A DNA stretch of 64,000 bases from Rhizobium sp. RU36D (GTDB lineage Bacteria; Pseudomonadota; Alphaproteobacteria; Rhizobiales; Rhizobiaceae). Below, one piece after another: positions 37,321-46,054 of this stretch. Every line of letters starts with the position of its first letter. The first letter of the stretch is position 1. The position numbers and the translations under genes are program-made. The stretch spans positions 1 through 64,000 of the forward strand of contig NZ_FWXU01000006.1 of assembly GCF_900176345.1 (NCBI RefSeq), written 5' to 3'. The notes beneath the pieces were generated by a model. The model was not told the DNA's origin and ran no database searches. It saw only the letters and a list, made by a program, of their open reading frames with translations.

Positions 37321-38874
37321 ATGATGCGGCATTTCACCGGCGCGGCTCTCGCCGTGATCTTGGTACCCGTTATGGTGGTTTGGCTGATGTGGTTCGAGCC
37401 GTCGCTGGCCCCGACCATGCAGCCGTTGACGCAATCTCCTGCAGCGCTTTACTCCTCCGTCGCGATCTATGTCGTTTTCGTTGCCATGGCGCTCTTCGCT
37501 TTCTTCCGCGGATGGCAGAGGGTGCGGCGCGAAGATCAGGTCGTTGCCTTCCTGCGCGCCCAAGTCGACGCACTTGCCGAGGGGGCGTGGCAATATGTTC
37601 CCAGCGCAGACGACGCGGTCGCGTCGGGTATCTTCGGCAGCAGGGACGCCGAGCTTCGCCAGCGAACGTCGACGGGGCGGATCGTGTCGCTGCTTCACGC
37701 GGATGCACGCTTCTTCCGCTTTGAGCCAGTCCATCTGGCTCTGCGAACTGAGCTGCCAGCCTTGCACGCCCACTCGACGCGCATCGGATCCTATCAGACA
37801 CTGGCTGTTCGCGCGGGCATCCTAGGCACGTTCTTCGGATTGATCCAATCGCTCAGCAACGTCCAGAACGTATTTATGTGGCGAGGCACCGAGCTTGCCA
37901 ACAGTCCTAACGCGGCATCACTCAATGCCGAACTCGAAGGCATTCGCGATAACATCGCGGGTCTTATGGGTGAGGTCGTACAAGGCCTGGCCATAGCATT
38001 CGGAACGTCCATCGCCGGCCTGATCGCTGCCTTTGTCATATTTTTTCTCGCCGCGCAGGCACGGGAAGATGAACGTCGCCTTGCCGAGGACATTCACGCC
38101 ATTTGCCAGAGAGTACAGAAGCTCTTCCGCAACCACACCAACCAGAATACCGAGTTGGTGCACACTGCCGACGCGCTACGCGGCGTGATGAAGGAAAACC
38201 TCGCCATGCTCTCGTCGGCAAACAAGAGCCTGAACGAGAACGCCACGCAACTATCCGAAACGTCAGGAAAGCTCGGGACGGCGCTCACGGAACCCGTGCA
38301 GCTCTTTGCCAGCAACGCGGCAGCGCTCAAGCAATTGCTGGAACAGTCCGCCATTGCCGCCGATGCCGCCCGGGAGGTTTCGGCCTCGCTTTCCACCGCG
38401 GAAAAAGGGGCCGCTAAGCGGATGGAGGCAATTGCCACGGAGCTTACAGGGCTCGTCGAGCGTAACCACCGAGATCTTGCCACCGCAATAGAGACCAACA
38501 ACAAGATGGCGGCCGAAACGGGCAATGCGATAGCCGGTTCGGTGGTCGATGCCATGCGCACGCTTTCGAGCGAGCTTGCCTCCGGCCTGCCGCAAAAACT
38601 CGGCGGCGAATTGCAGCAGGAGGTGCTCGCCGGTCTTCTCGCTGAACTGGGCAAGATGCACGAGGCGCATGCAGCTTCTATACGCCAGATCAGCAGCGAA
38701 GGTCGCCGTCAGACCCGTATTGCGCTGGCGATGACAGCCATGCTGTTGCTGACCGCTGGCGGACTAGGCTTCTCTCTCCATGGCTATGACGTCGCTGCGC
38801 TGCTGCAGGAGGCGATGAATGGGTCAGGCCTTTCCGCACCGGCGGCACCGGAGGCTTACGGCAATGTCCAATGA
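37321..38874 (+). CDS. MotA/TolQ/ExbB-like proton-channel family protein with long C-terminal tail
   Basis: This is an inner-membrane protein of about 517 aa. Membrane segments lie near residues 8-25, 47-62, 158-180 and 221-246, with a fifth near the C-terminus (468-487). The core pair AGILGTFFGLIQSL and GEVVQGLAIAFGTSIAGLIAAFVIFF matches the MotA_ExbB signature. Between the fourth and fifth spans is about 220 residues of helical, partly heptad sequence. The ATG at 37321 is chosen; a TTG at 37288 would add 11 residues. The next gene encodes a MotB/ExbD-like partner. Channel plus long tail recalls ZorA of the Zorya defence system, but the C-terminal membrane span is unusual. Confidence 0.75.
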   Translation: MMRHFTGAALAVILVPVMVVWLMWFEPSLAPTMQPLTQSPAALYSSVAIYVVFVAMALFAFFRGWQRVRREDQVVAFLRAQVDALAEGAWQYVPSADDAVASGIFGSRDAELRQRTSTGRIVSLLHADARFFRFEPVHLALRTELPALHAHSTRIGSYQTLAVRAGILGTFFGLIQSLSNVQNVFMWRGTELANSPNAASLNAELEGIRDNIAGLMGEVVQGLAIAFGTSIAGLIAAFVIFFLAAQAREDERRLAEDIHAICQRVQKLFRNHTNQNTELVHTADALRGVMKENLAMLSSANKSLNENATQLSETSGKLGTALTEPVQLFASNAAALKQLLEQSAIAADAAREVSASLSTAEKGAAKRMEAIATELTGLVERNHRDLATAIETNNKMAAETGNAIAGSVVDAMRTLSSELASGLPQKLGGELQQEVLAGLLAELGKMHEAHAASIRQISSEGRRQTRIALAMTAMLLLTAGGLGFSLHGYDVAALLQEAMNGSGLSAPAAPEAYGNVQ

Positions 38875-39814
38875 GGCATTTGACAGTGAGGATCCCTACG
38901 GGCCGGGCTCCGACCTGATGATCTCGCTATTTTCGATCGCAATCCTGCTTCTGGGGGTTGTCGGGGTGGGCCAGCAGTTCGGGGATGCCCAGCAGGCGGT
39001 TGATGCGCTATCGGCCGCTTCGCCGGCCCCGCCGCCTGTCGTGAACGAGCAGCCGCAACAGAATCCGCCCCTGAAGCTGATATCCCCTGCCGATTTGGCT
39101 GAGGAGGCAAGAAAACGTATCGCGGCGGAAACCCGCGCAGCTCAGTTGACGATGGCAGATGCGCAAAACCAGAAGATCATCCATGACATGAACGCCCGTA
39201 TGGCCAAGATGCAGGATGCGCTGGATGAGGGCCAGAAAAAGCTGGAGGCCTTGCGTGTCCAAAAGCCGGAGGGCCGGCTTGAAATCCTCGCGCATGATTT
39301 TCCCATTGCCGGATTGGCTGAGTTTCTGGAAAACCCTTCGGCACTATCGATCTCGCTAAACGCAGCTGATGTCACGACCATACGTTCGTTGACGAGCCCG
39401 TTCGTGCCGGGCGCCAACCAGGTCTTCATCGAGACTGCGGTACCGCCGGAGCTCTTTGCATTCATGCCGGCCTCCGTCGACGACCGATTGGCTATCAACC
39501 AGATCTATCTTCTGAGTGCCGCAATCGCGCAGGCATATCAGCAGGCTTTCGCCAGGAACGGCGTTCCGCTCGCTTGCATCAGTCTCATTGTGCGCAGTTT
39601 CGAAGAGTCGCCTGACGTGCGCCGTCAGGCGCTGGTCGAAGCCTCCGATGCAATCGAAGCATTCTCCGAACTTGCCGCCTTTTACAAACCCATGAGTCAG
39701 AGCGAGGCAGGGCGGGCGCTTGCAACCGTCCGAGTTCTGCTGGGTGCGGCAGATGAGCGTCCGTGCGAGGCCGGGACGTTGGAAAATCGGCTCTCCAATC
39801 TACAACCTGAATGA
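38864..39814 (+). CDS. MotB/ExbD-like single-span partner protein
   Basis: The 316-aa protein has one membrane segment at 17-37 (DLMISLFSIAILLLGVVGVG) with an aspartate (D17) at its cytoplasmic entry, as in MotB, ExbD and TolR where that residue carries the proton. A proline-rich linker (51-70), a helical region (75-135) and a C-terminal domain of about 170 residues follow. The C-terminal domain is presumably periplasmic. The OmpA-like peptidoglycan motif of MotB and ZorB is not evident. The ATG at 38864 has GGAGG upstream and overlaps the MotA-like gene by 11 bp, so the pair is translationally coupled. Confidence 0.7.
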   Translation: MSNEAFDSEDPYGPGSDLMISLFSIAILLLGVVGVGQQFGDAQQAVDALSAASPAPPPVVNEQPQQNPPLKLISPADLAEEARKRIAAETRAAQLTMADAQNQKIIHDMNARMAKMQDALDEGQKKLEALRVQKPEGRLEILAHDFPIAGLAEFLENPSALSISLNAADVTTIRSLTSPFVPGANQVFIETAVPPELFAFMPASVDDRLAINQIYLLSAAIAQAYQQAFARNGVPLACISLIVRSFEESPDVRRQALVEASDAIEAFSELAAFYKPMSQSEAGRALATVRVLLGAADERPCEAGTLENRLSNLQPE

Positions 39815-39822
39815 GGGGCGAA

Positions 39823-40512
39823 ATGCAGATCAGAAGACTCTTGAAGCTAGCATTGTGTGCGGCCTTGTCGTTGACGCTCGTGTCCTGTGAGACAACAGGG
39901 GGCGGCAGTATCAGCAGCAAATCGGGGACACGTTCGCGTCTTGTGGCCCAAACGGACGATTACCGCCGCACGATCGTCGAAGCAGTGTCGGTCGGCGCTG
40001 TCGTTGGCGGAGTGGCCACGGCATTGATCACGGCAGCGGCGGGAGGCAGCGGCCGCGACGTAGCGCGAAACGGACTGATCGGCGCGGCCATCGGCGGTGC
40101 TGTCGGCGGAATTGCCGGCAAGGATATCGCCGACAGGAAGCGCAGTTACGTGGAGAGGGAGGACTCGCTCAATGCCGTAATACGCCAGGCTAGAGCCAAC
40201 AACGCCAAGCTTTCCGGGATGGTCTCGACAGCCTCCGCGCTTGTGCGACAGCGCCGCACGGAAGCGGCGGCGCTCAAGAAGGCATCGGCGTCCCAGAGGC
40301 AGACCCTCGCCTCCTCGATCAGCGACGACGAGTCGGCTCTTTCTGCCGCGATCGCGGCATCCGAGCGTGAAATCGCTCAGCTGAAGTCGTTGAAAGCGCG
40401 CTACAATAACAGTTCTGCCTTCAATTCTCAGATCGGTACGGCCGAAGCGAAGCAGAGGGAATTGATCAATGCCCGGCGGTCATTGACCGACATCAGAGGG
40501 CAGGTCCGATGA
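39823..40512 (+). CDS. Glycine-zipper lipoprotein
   Basis: This is a lipoprotein of about 229 aa. The signal sequence ends in a lipobox LVSC with the lipidated Cys at 22. A glycine-zipper segment (about 50-100, with AVVGGVATAL and GAAIGGAVGGIAG) suggests a membrane-inserting hairpin, and a coiled-coil region follows to the C-terminus. The ATG at 39823 has GAGGGG upstream; an ATG at 39811 overlaps the preceding stop. It is tightly linked to the MotA/MotB-like pair and probably anchors or forms an outer-membrane element of that complex. Confidence 0.75.
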   Translation: MQIRRLLKLALCAALSLTLVSCETTGGGSISSKSGTRSRLVAQTDDYRRTIVEAVSVGAVVGGVATALITAAAGGSGRDVARNGLIGAAIGGAVGGIAGKDIADRKRSYVEREDSLNAVIRQARANNAKLSGMVSTASALVRQRRTEAAALKKASASQRQTLASSISDDESALSAAIAASEREIAQLKSLKARYNNSSAFNSQIGTAEAKQRELINARRSLTDIRGQVR

Positions 40513-41030
40513 GGGCAATCTTCTGGAAATTTTGCCTGGTTGGTTTAACCGGCCTCATCCTTTCGGGCTGCTGTAGCAACGTGACCACCGATCCGCGCGA
40601 GGGCGGGCTCGCCGGCGGCGTTTGTGGCACGACGACCGGCGCGTATGACCGGCGCCTTGCTGCTCTGGGCGCGCGTGCCGGTTCCCTGCAATCCGCCAAT
40701 GCCGGACTGCAAGCGCGGCTGGCCAGCACCAACCGCGAAGCAACGTCGTTGGCGCAGGAGATTACGGCCAAGCGGCGGCAACTTGCAGCGGTACAGTCCG
40801 AACTGGACAAGCTGCAACGGCTGGCGAGTGAAAAGGAGACGTTGCGGGCCGAAATCACAGGGCTGAAAGCCGAAGCCAGAGCACGTGAAGCCCGGATCAT
40901 GCAGATCGAAAAGGGGATGCGGTCGGCTGCCAACGACCGAATCCGTGAAGATGCGCGGCGGCAGGCGGAGGGTGTCCCTGTAGACGATCTGCTGAAGCGC
41001 ATCCGCGATATCCGAGCCGAAGCCCAATAG
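40509..41030 (+). CDS. Coiled-coil lipoprotein
   Basis: The 173-aa product has a lipobox ILSGC with the lipidated Cys at 21, followed by a second cysteine. Residues about 60-150 are a strongly heptad helical region (QSANAGLQARLAS, ELDKLQRLASEKETLRAEI). The start codon overlaps the previous stop (ATGA). The size and layout resemble small periplasmic spacer lipoproteins that bridge envelope layers. It is the last gene of the MotA-like set and is followed by hairpin terminators. Confidence 0.72.
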   Translation: MRAIFWKFCLVGLTGLILSGCCSNVTTDPREGGLAGGVCGTTTGAYDRRLAALGARAGSLQSANAGLQARLASTNREATSLAQEITAKRRQLAAVQSELDKLQRLASEKETLRAEITGLKAEARAREARIMQIEKGMRSAANDRIREDARRQAEGVPVDDLLKRIRDIRAEAQ

Positions 41031-41046
41031 GGCCTGATATCATGAT

Positions 41047-41063
41047 CTCCGCCAACGGCGGAG
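41047..41063 (+). other. Short stem-loop downstream of the lipoprotein gene
   Basis: CTCCGCC-AAC-GGCGGAG is a perfect 7-bp stem starting 17 bp after the stop codon. It may add to the terminator that follows, or protect the mRNA 3' end. Confidence 0.45.
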
Positions 41064-41072
41064 GTCAGACTG

Positions 41073-41110
41073 CTGAAAAACCCGTCGATTTTTGTCGACG
41101 GGCCTTTCAG
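41073..41110 (+). terminator. Probable transcription terminator of the MotA-like operon
   Basis: The core stem CCCGTCGA (41081-41088) and TCGACGGG (41095-41102) has a TTTTTG loop. It extends through a 2x2 mismatch to outer arms CTGAAA and TTTCAG. It lies between two convergent genes. The 3' T-run is short, so bidirectional function is possible but not certain. Confidence 0.65.
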
Positions 41111-41159
41111 CGACTGAGGGGCGGCTCTCACCGCCCCTTCTGGATTTTGCGTCGTCCCG

Positions 41160-42362
41160 TCAGGCGCGGGTCTGGAAGCGGGCCTGACGCTCGAGGGTTG
41201 TTTCCGGCCCCAGAAGGACCGGCGTTGCCGCCGCAGCGGGTGCCTCTGGCGCGCAGCGATATTCCATCATCCGGAAGATCGTGTTGGTCCAGTCGTCAAA
41301 CTTGCGGTCGGCGGGCCATGCAAGGTGGTGCCACCCATGCCCGGCCATGCTGCGGTCGAGCACGGCGAGACGCGCCGGCACATCAATGAAAGCGATCTGC
41401 GCCACCCATGCCAGCCAAGCCAGCGGAGTGGCCTCTGCCCCCTTCGGCATCAGGTGATAGGCGATGCGCTCGTGGCAGCGTCGGGCCTGATCCTGCAGCT
41501 TCGGCGCACCGCCCTTGTGGCCGTAGGTGTGCTTGGTCAGAACCTGCAGCAGGGAGGCCATGTTGTACATCACCGTCCATGGCAGGGCGATCGCGGCAAG
41601 CCATGCCGGAAGCGGCAGGATGAAGGCGCTCCCGACAAGCACTGTGAGCATGGCCAGTGCCGCGGCGCGGCGCGGCCAGGACCCGCGCAGCAAATTGCTG
41701 TGCAGCCGCGCGCCGAGCTTCTTGATGTGCCAGACCGGATTGAACAGCGTCAGGGCCAGCTTGGTATAAAAGTCACGCTTGGTCCTGAAAACGCCGGTCC
41801 AGAAACCGTCAGCCTTCATGTCCGCGCCGTCAGGGTCGCGTTCCGTACCAAGATTTTTCACGTCGTGGTGCTTGTCGTGATCGTGGGCATAGTCCTCACC
41901 GTTGCGGGTGATGGAAAAGATGCTGGCGACGTCCTGAATGACATGTGTGGCGCGTTCCGCCGCTGTCTTGCTCCAGCCCTTCTTCATCAGATGTCTCGTC
42001 ACGACGTCGTGGCCGGCCTCATGCACATGGCCGACACTCATGCGCCGCAGCCGGCCCGTGACGCCCAATGCGGCGTAAAAGGCAATGCCGCCGGTGATGA
42101 GCGGAAACGTACCCTCCGCGGCCATCTGCGCGCTGACGCCCGCCACGCCGGCGAAAGCACCGGTCCAGACGATGTCGCGCACCAACGCGAGAAACGGCCG
42201 GAACGCAGGAACGGTGGAGCCGGGCGCGGGCAGCCCCGTCAGTTCGTAGGCGAATGCCCTGGCGGCGCGAGGCATACGGGCGATATCGTCGTAAATCGCC
42301 TTGAGGGTCTTGTTGCCTTTGCGGCCGGATACCAGGTTTTCGGGGTTAAATGCGGTTGCCAT
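41160..42362 (-). CDS. Fatty-acid-desaturase-like membrane diiron protein
   Basis: The product is about 400 aa. CAGGAGG before the ATG at 42362 fixes the start. Three histidine clusters are those of the fatty acid desaturase/hydroxylase superfamily: HEAGH at 114-118, HDHDKHH at 160-166, and HGWHH at 342-346. Four hydrophobic segments (about 60-78, 85-101, 235-265 and 315-335) fit an integral membrane enzyme that binds two irons. The clusters contain enough histidines for activity. It is a single gene with convergent and unrelated neighbours. The substrate (fatty acyl chain or other lipid) is unknown. Confidence 0.75.
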   Translation of the reverse strand: MATAFNPENLVSGRKGNKTLKAIYDDIARMPRAARAFAYELTGLPAPGSTVPAFRPFLALVRDIVWTGAFAGVAGVSAQMAAEGTFPLITGGIAFYAALGVTGRLRRMSVGHVHEAGHDVVTRHLMKKGWSKTAAERATHVIQDVASIFSITRNGEDYAHDHDKHHDVKNLGTERDPDGADMKADGFWTGVFRTKRDFYTKLALTLFNPVWHIKKLGARLHSNLLRGSWPRRAAALAMLTVLVGSAFILPLPAWLAAIALPWTVMYNMASLLQVLTKHTYGHKGGAPKLQDQARRCHERIAYHLMPKGAEATPLAWLAWVAQIAFIDVPARLAVLDRSMAGHGWHHLAWPADRKFDDWTNTIFRMMEYRCAPEAPAAAATPVLLGPETTLERQARFQTRA

Positions 42363-42716
42363 GTTGACCTCCTGTGGTGTGGTTGGCAACCTGCCCCGCC
42401 ATAGCCCCCGCGTTTTGGATGGTCCGAAATGAAATTTTTTTGAGCGCGCCAACGCGTCGCCGTTGATCTGCCACGTGGTTTCCACCACGCAGAAGGGCGG
42501 CAAGGTCAGACCGGAAGATATCGGCTTAAGGGAACATGGGGGCGCGACGGTCTCCTGGTTGGAGAACCGGTTTCACCATTGGCCTTTGAGCGTCTTGAGG
42601 TGTCACCCAGCAGACTAAATTCGTTGATGCGCGACGAGCTTCCTCCGCATGTCACCGAGTTGGGCCGCTCGGACTTTTCCGAGCCAGCCCTCCGCGCGAC
42701 AGAAGGCTACAGGAGA
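42363..42716. other. Intergenic region upstream of the desaturase-like gene
   Basis: About 354 bp with the desaturase Shine-Dalgarno at its left edge and the 3' end of the amine operon at its right. I see no credible gene, strong hairpin or repeat. The desaturase promoter must lie here. Confidence 0.5.
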
Positions 42717-43631
42717 TCAGCCCGCCTTCACCGTCCTGACCGCCTGGGCAAATTCAGGGGTCTGCATCAGCGCGCGGCAGCGGGCGAAGCGGGTGTCGGC
42801 ATAGGCGCGGAAGTCGTCGGCGGGGTTGTCGTTGGCGAGCTGGATCAGGCCCCATAGTGTCCAAAGCAGATCGCACATGGCCTTGTAGATGGTGATGCGG
42901 CCGCGCTCCGCAGGGGTCGGGGTGCCGGAGAAATAGGCGCGGATCATCTCGTCTTCCTGCTCGGGGCCGAAGCCGCCCTCGACGCAGAGGTCGCCGAGAT
43001 CCCACATGGGATCGTTCATGCCGGAATATTCCCAATCGACGATCCACATGCGCTCGCCGGTATCGAGGAAGTTTTCGCAGAGCGGATCGCAATGGCAGGC
43101 GACGGTGGGCAGTGGATGGGCGGAAAGGGCGGCGCGCACGGCTTCGGCCTCTTTCAGCACCTCGTGATAGCCTTGGGGCAAGGCGACATCTTTGGTGGAG
43201 AGGACGCCGAGATAGCTGTCGATCATCGCGAAGAGTTCGAAGCGTGCCGGGAAGACGGCGCCGCTGTCGTGCAGGCGCCGGAAGGCTTCACCGGCACGGG
43301 CGGGAGCGCCCGCGACGGTGCGAAACCCCTCCGGCGTCATGGTCCTTGCACCCTCCGCGAAGCGGGAGACGAAGACGCCGCTCGAGGCATCCGCATAGAT
43401 GACCTGCGGGGCGACCAATGCATCGGCGGCTGCTGCCGTCGCGACCATCTCGTTGGCCCGGTCGATATATTCCTCGGTCCCTTTGCCGGGAATGCGCAGG
43501 CAGACATCTCCGAGCCGAAAGACCAGATTGGTCAGGCCGCCGAGCCTCTCGATTGGACCATCGTAACGGTCAAGCAGCGGGATCGTCCTGATTGTTTCGC
43601 GGGCAAGCGCGATCTCGGCGGTGCTGTTCAT
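42717..43631 (-). CDS. Choline-kinase-like phosphotransferase (APH fold)
   Basis: The 304-aa kinase-fold protein has the Brenner loop HCDPLCENF and the metal-binding IVDWEYSG, as in LicA/choline kinase relatives. It is coupled to the upstream dehydrogenase gene by an ATGA overlap and is the last gene of the operon. It would phosphorylate an amino-alcohol or amine derivative. A second, divergent kinase of the same family lies five genes into the operon, so the two probably act on different intermediates. The substrate is not known. Confidence 0.8.
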   Translation of the reverse strand: MNSTAEIALARETIRTIPLLDRYDGPIERLGGLTNLVFRLGDVCLRIPGKGTEEYIDRANEMVATAAAADALVAPQVIYADASSGVFVSRFAEGARTMTPEGFRTVAGAPARAGEAFRRLHDSGAVFPARFELFAMIDSYLGVLSTKDVALPQGYHEVLKEAEAVRAALSAHPLPTVACHCDPLCENFLDTGERMWIVDWEYSGMNDPMWDLGDLCVEGGFGPEQEDEMIRAYFSGTPTPAERGRITIYKAMCDLLWTLWGLIQLANDNPADDFRAYADTRFARCRALMQTPEFAQAVRTVKAG

Positions 43632-46045
43632 GCCTTCAGCCTCTCCATCTTGGCGTCATAGAGGGTGCGGGCGCCGCGGCGCGCCCGATAGGTCTTGCCG
43701 AAGGCCTCGATCTCGAAGTCTTCATGAGCGGCGATCTCTGTCGGCAGGTAGCCGAAGGCGATGGTCTTGCCGAGCGTGTAGCCATAGCCGGTGCTGGCGG
43801 TCGAGCCGACGACCTTGCCATTGTATATGACCGCCTCGCCGCCATGGAATGGTGCAAAGCCGTTGACCGTGTAGGAGACGAGTTTGCGCGTCACGCCTTT
43901 CGCCTTGATGTCCGTCAGGGCGTCGCGACCGATGAAATCCTCCTTGTCCAGGGCGACGCAGAACCCAAGCCCGGCCTCATAGGGGTTATAATCCGGTGTG
44001 ATGTCGCCGGACCAGTAGAGATAACCCTTCTCCATGCGGGCCGCGTCGATGGCGCGGTAGCCGGCATCGGCGATGCCGAAGGGGGCTCCCGCCGCCTTCA
44101 GCGTGTCGTAGACATGGGCGGCATAGTCCTGCTCGATATAGAGTTCGTAGCCCAGTTCACCGACATAACCGATCCGCACGGCCAGCGCCGTTGCCGCGCC
44201 GATCTCGATGTGCCGGGCGGCGAGGAAGGGAAAGGCGGCGTTGGAGAGATCGTCGTCGGACACGCTTTGCAGGATGTCGCGGGCGCGCGGACCGCAGATG
44301 TTGAGCGTGGCAAAGCGATTGGTAACGTCGCGCAGGCGAATTCCCTCGGGCAGGTGGCGGGAGATCCAGTTGGAATCCCGCACACCGAAGCCGGAGCCGG
44401 TGATCAGGTAGAGCAGATTATCCGCCAGATGCACGATCGTGACATCGGCCTCGATGCCACCCCGTTCGTTGCATAGCTGGGTATAGACTGCCTTTCCTGG
44501 CGGACCGGAGAGATCATTGGCGGCGATCCTCTGCATGGCGGCCAAGGCCCCTGAACCACTGATTTCGAATTTCGAGAAGGAGGACTGGTCGATCAGGGCG
44601 GCGCGCTCGCGGATCGCCTTCACCTCGTTGCCAACAGCGTCGAACCAGCTCGGCTTGCCCTCGAAGGAAGGAATGTCCTTGGCCTCGGTGCCGGCAGGCG
44701 CAAACCAGTTCGGGCGTTCCCAGCCGAATTTGGAGCCGAAGACGGCGCCACTTTTTGCCATGGCATCGTGGAGCGGCGAGCGCCGCAGACCGCGCACGGC
44801 TTGGGCCTCCTCGCCCGGCCAATGCACCTTGTAATAGGCGCCATAAGCCTCGATGGCGCGCTCCTCCAGATAGCGCCCCTGGGCGTGGACCTTGCCGAAG
44901 CGCCTGACGTCGAACGGCCACAGGTCCATGCCGGCATCGCCATGCAGGATGAGATTGGAGAGAGCAAGGCCCGCACCGCCCGATGCCGCGATGCCGGCGG
45001 TGAAGCCGCAGGCGACGTAAAAGTTGTCCAATTCCGGCGCTAGGCCCATAATCGGCTCGCCATCGAACGAGACGGGAATGGGACCATTGATGACCGTCTG
45101 GATGCCGATTTCGTTCAAGGCCGGGATGCGCGAGGCAGCCGGCAGCGCAAAAAGCTCCAGTCGCTCCCAGTTCGGCTCGAACAATTCCCGCCCGAAATCG
45201 ACCGGCGGCTTGCCGCGCCAGCAGCCCTTCGAACCGTCCTCCCAGCCGCCGATGGCGAAAGAACCCGTGTCGGGCTTGAGATAGAAATTGTTGTCGGGGT
45301 CGCGTAGCGTGGTGAGATCAGGCGGCAGGGTGAGTTTCTTCTCGGTGAGGAAATACTGATGCTCCACCACGCCAGCCGCCAGCGCCACGCCGGCCATCTC
45401 GCCCACGCGCTTGGCCCAGAGACCGGCACAGTTGACGAGAATATCGCAGGATATGGTTTCGCCATTCGTCGCCACCCCGACGACGCGGCGGTTCTCGATG
45501 ACGATCTCCTCGACGGTGACGCCCTCTTCGATCCTGGCGCCGTTCATCCGTGCGCCCTTGGCATAGGCCATGGTTAATGAATAGGGGTCTATGTAGCCGT
45601 CGCCGGGGATGAAGGCGGCACCCTCGATGCCGTCCTTGACGATATAGGGGAAGCGACCCGCCGCCTCATCCGCGGAGAGCGAGTAGCATTCGACGCCGAA
45701 GCTCTTCGCCTGAGTCATCGACCGGCGGATTTCGCTCCAGCGTTCCGGGCTGCCGGCGAGCCGCAGCGAGCCGACCTTCTTCCAGGCGATATGCTGGCCG
45801 GTTTCCTCCTCAAGCCGGTCAAAGACCGCGACCGAATTCTGCATCAGCCGGGTGAGGTTGCGCTTACCCCGGAGCTGACCGACGAGGCCGGCGGCATGCC
45901 AGGTGCAGCCATGGGTGAGCATGGCCTTTTCGACCAGCAGGACATCCTTGGCCCCATCGCGGGCAAGGTGGTAGGCGACCGAGGTGCCGATCGCACCGCC
46001 GCCGATGATCAGGATATGGACGTGACGGTCTGCGCGGAATGTCAT
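43628..46045 (-). CDS. FAD/GcvT-type demethylating dehydrogenase (dimethylglycine/sarcosine dehydrogenase family)
   Basis: This is an 805-aa two-part enzyme. The N-terminal FAD-binding oxidoreductase has the dinucleotide motif GGGAIG near 15-20 and the covalent-FAD histidine motif TWHAAGL (His50). The C-terminal half (about 420-800) is a GCV_T plus GCV_T_C tetrahydrofolate-binding module, with the GYVGELGYELY signature. Family members oxidise N-methyl groups and hand the one-carbon unit to folate. It lies 10 bp after a paralogue of the same layout. Substrate choice (dimethylglycine, sarcosine or another N-methylamine) is not readable. Confidence 0.88.
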   Translation of the reverse strand: MTFRADRHVHILIIGGGAIGTSVAYHLARDGAKDVLLVEKAMLTHGCTWHAAGLVGQLRGKRNLTRLMQNSVAVFDRLEEETGQHIAWKKVGSLRLAGSPERWSEIRRSMTQAKSFGVECYSLSADEAAGRFPYIVKDGIEGAAFIPGDGYIDPYSLTMAYAKGARMNGARIEEGVTVEEIVIENRRVVGVATNGETISCDILVNCAGLWAKRVGEMAGVALAAGVVEHQYFLTEKKLTLPPDLTTLRDPDNNFYLKPDTGSFAIGGWEDGSKGCWRGKPPVDFGRELFEPNWERLELFALPAASRIPALNEIGIQTVINGPIPVSFDGEPIMGLAPELDNFYVACGFTAGIAASGGAGLALSNLILHGDAGMDLWPFDVRRFGKVHAQGRYLEERAIEAYGAYYKVHWPGEEAQAVRGLRRSPLHDAMAKSGAVFGSKFGWERPNWFAPAGTEAKDIPSFEGKPSWFDAVGNEVKAIRERAALIDQSSFSKFEISGSGALAAMQRIAANDLSGPPGKAVYTQLCNERGGIEADVTIVHLADNLLYLITGSGFGVRDSNWISRHLPEGIRLRDVTNRFATLNICGPRARDILQSVSDDDLSNAAFPFLAARHIEIGAATALAVRIGYVGELGYELYIEQDYAAHVYDTLKAAGAPFGIADAGYRAIDAARMEKGYLYWSGDITPDYNPYEAGLGFCVALDKEDFIGRDALTDIKAKGVTRKLVSYTVNGFAPFHGGEAVIYNGKVVGSTASTGYGYTLGKTIAFGYLPTEIAAHEDFEIEAFGKTYRARRGARTLYDAKMERLKA

Positions 46046-46054
46046 CTTGAAACC

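Noticed and set aside
37321..41030. Assignment as a Zorya system
   Set aside because: The channel pair is similar in outline, but ZorC, ZorD or ZorE-like genes and the OmpA-like domain of ZorB are not seen; the neighbours are lipoproteins and a protease set.
29185..41030. Prophage or tailed-phage remnant
   Set aside because: No integrase, terminase, capsid, portal or tail genes, and the operon layout is not phage-like.
41325..42404. Plus-strand open frame opposite the desaturase-like gene
   Set aside because: The minus strand has three histidine boxes and a good Shine-Dalgarno; the plus frame has neither.
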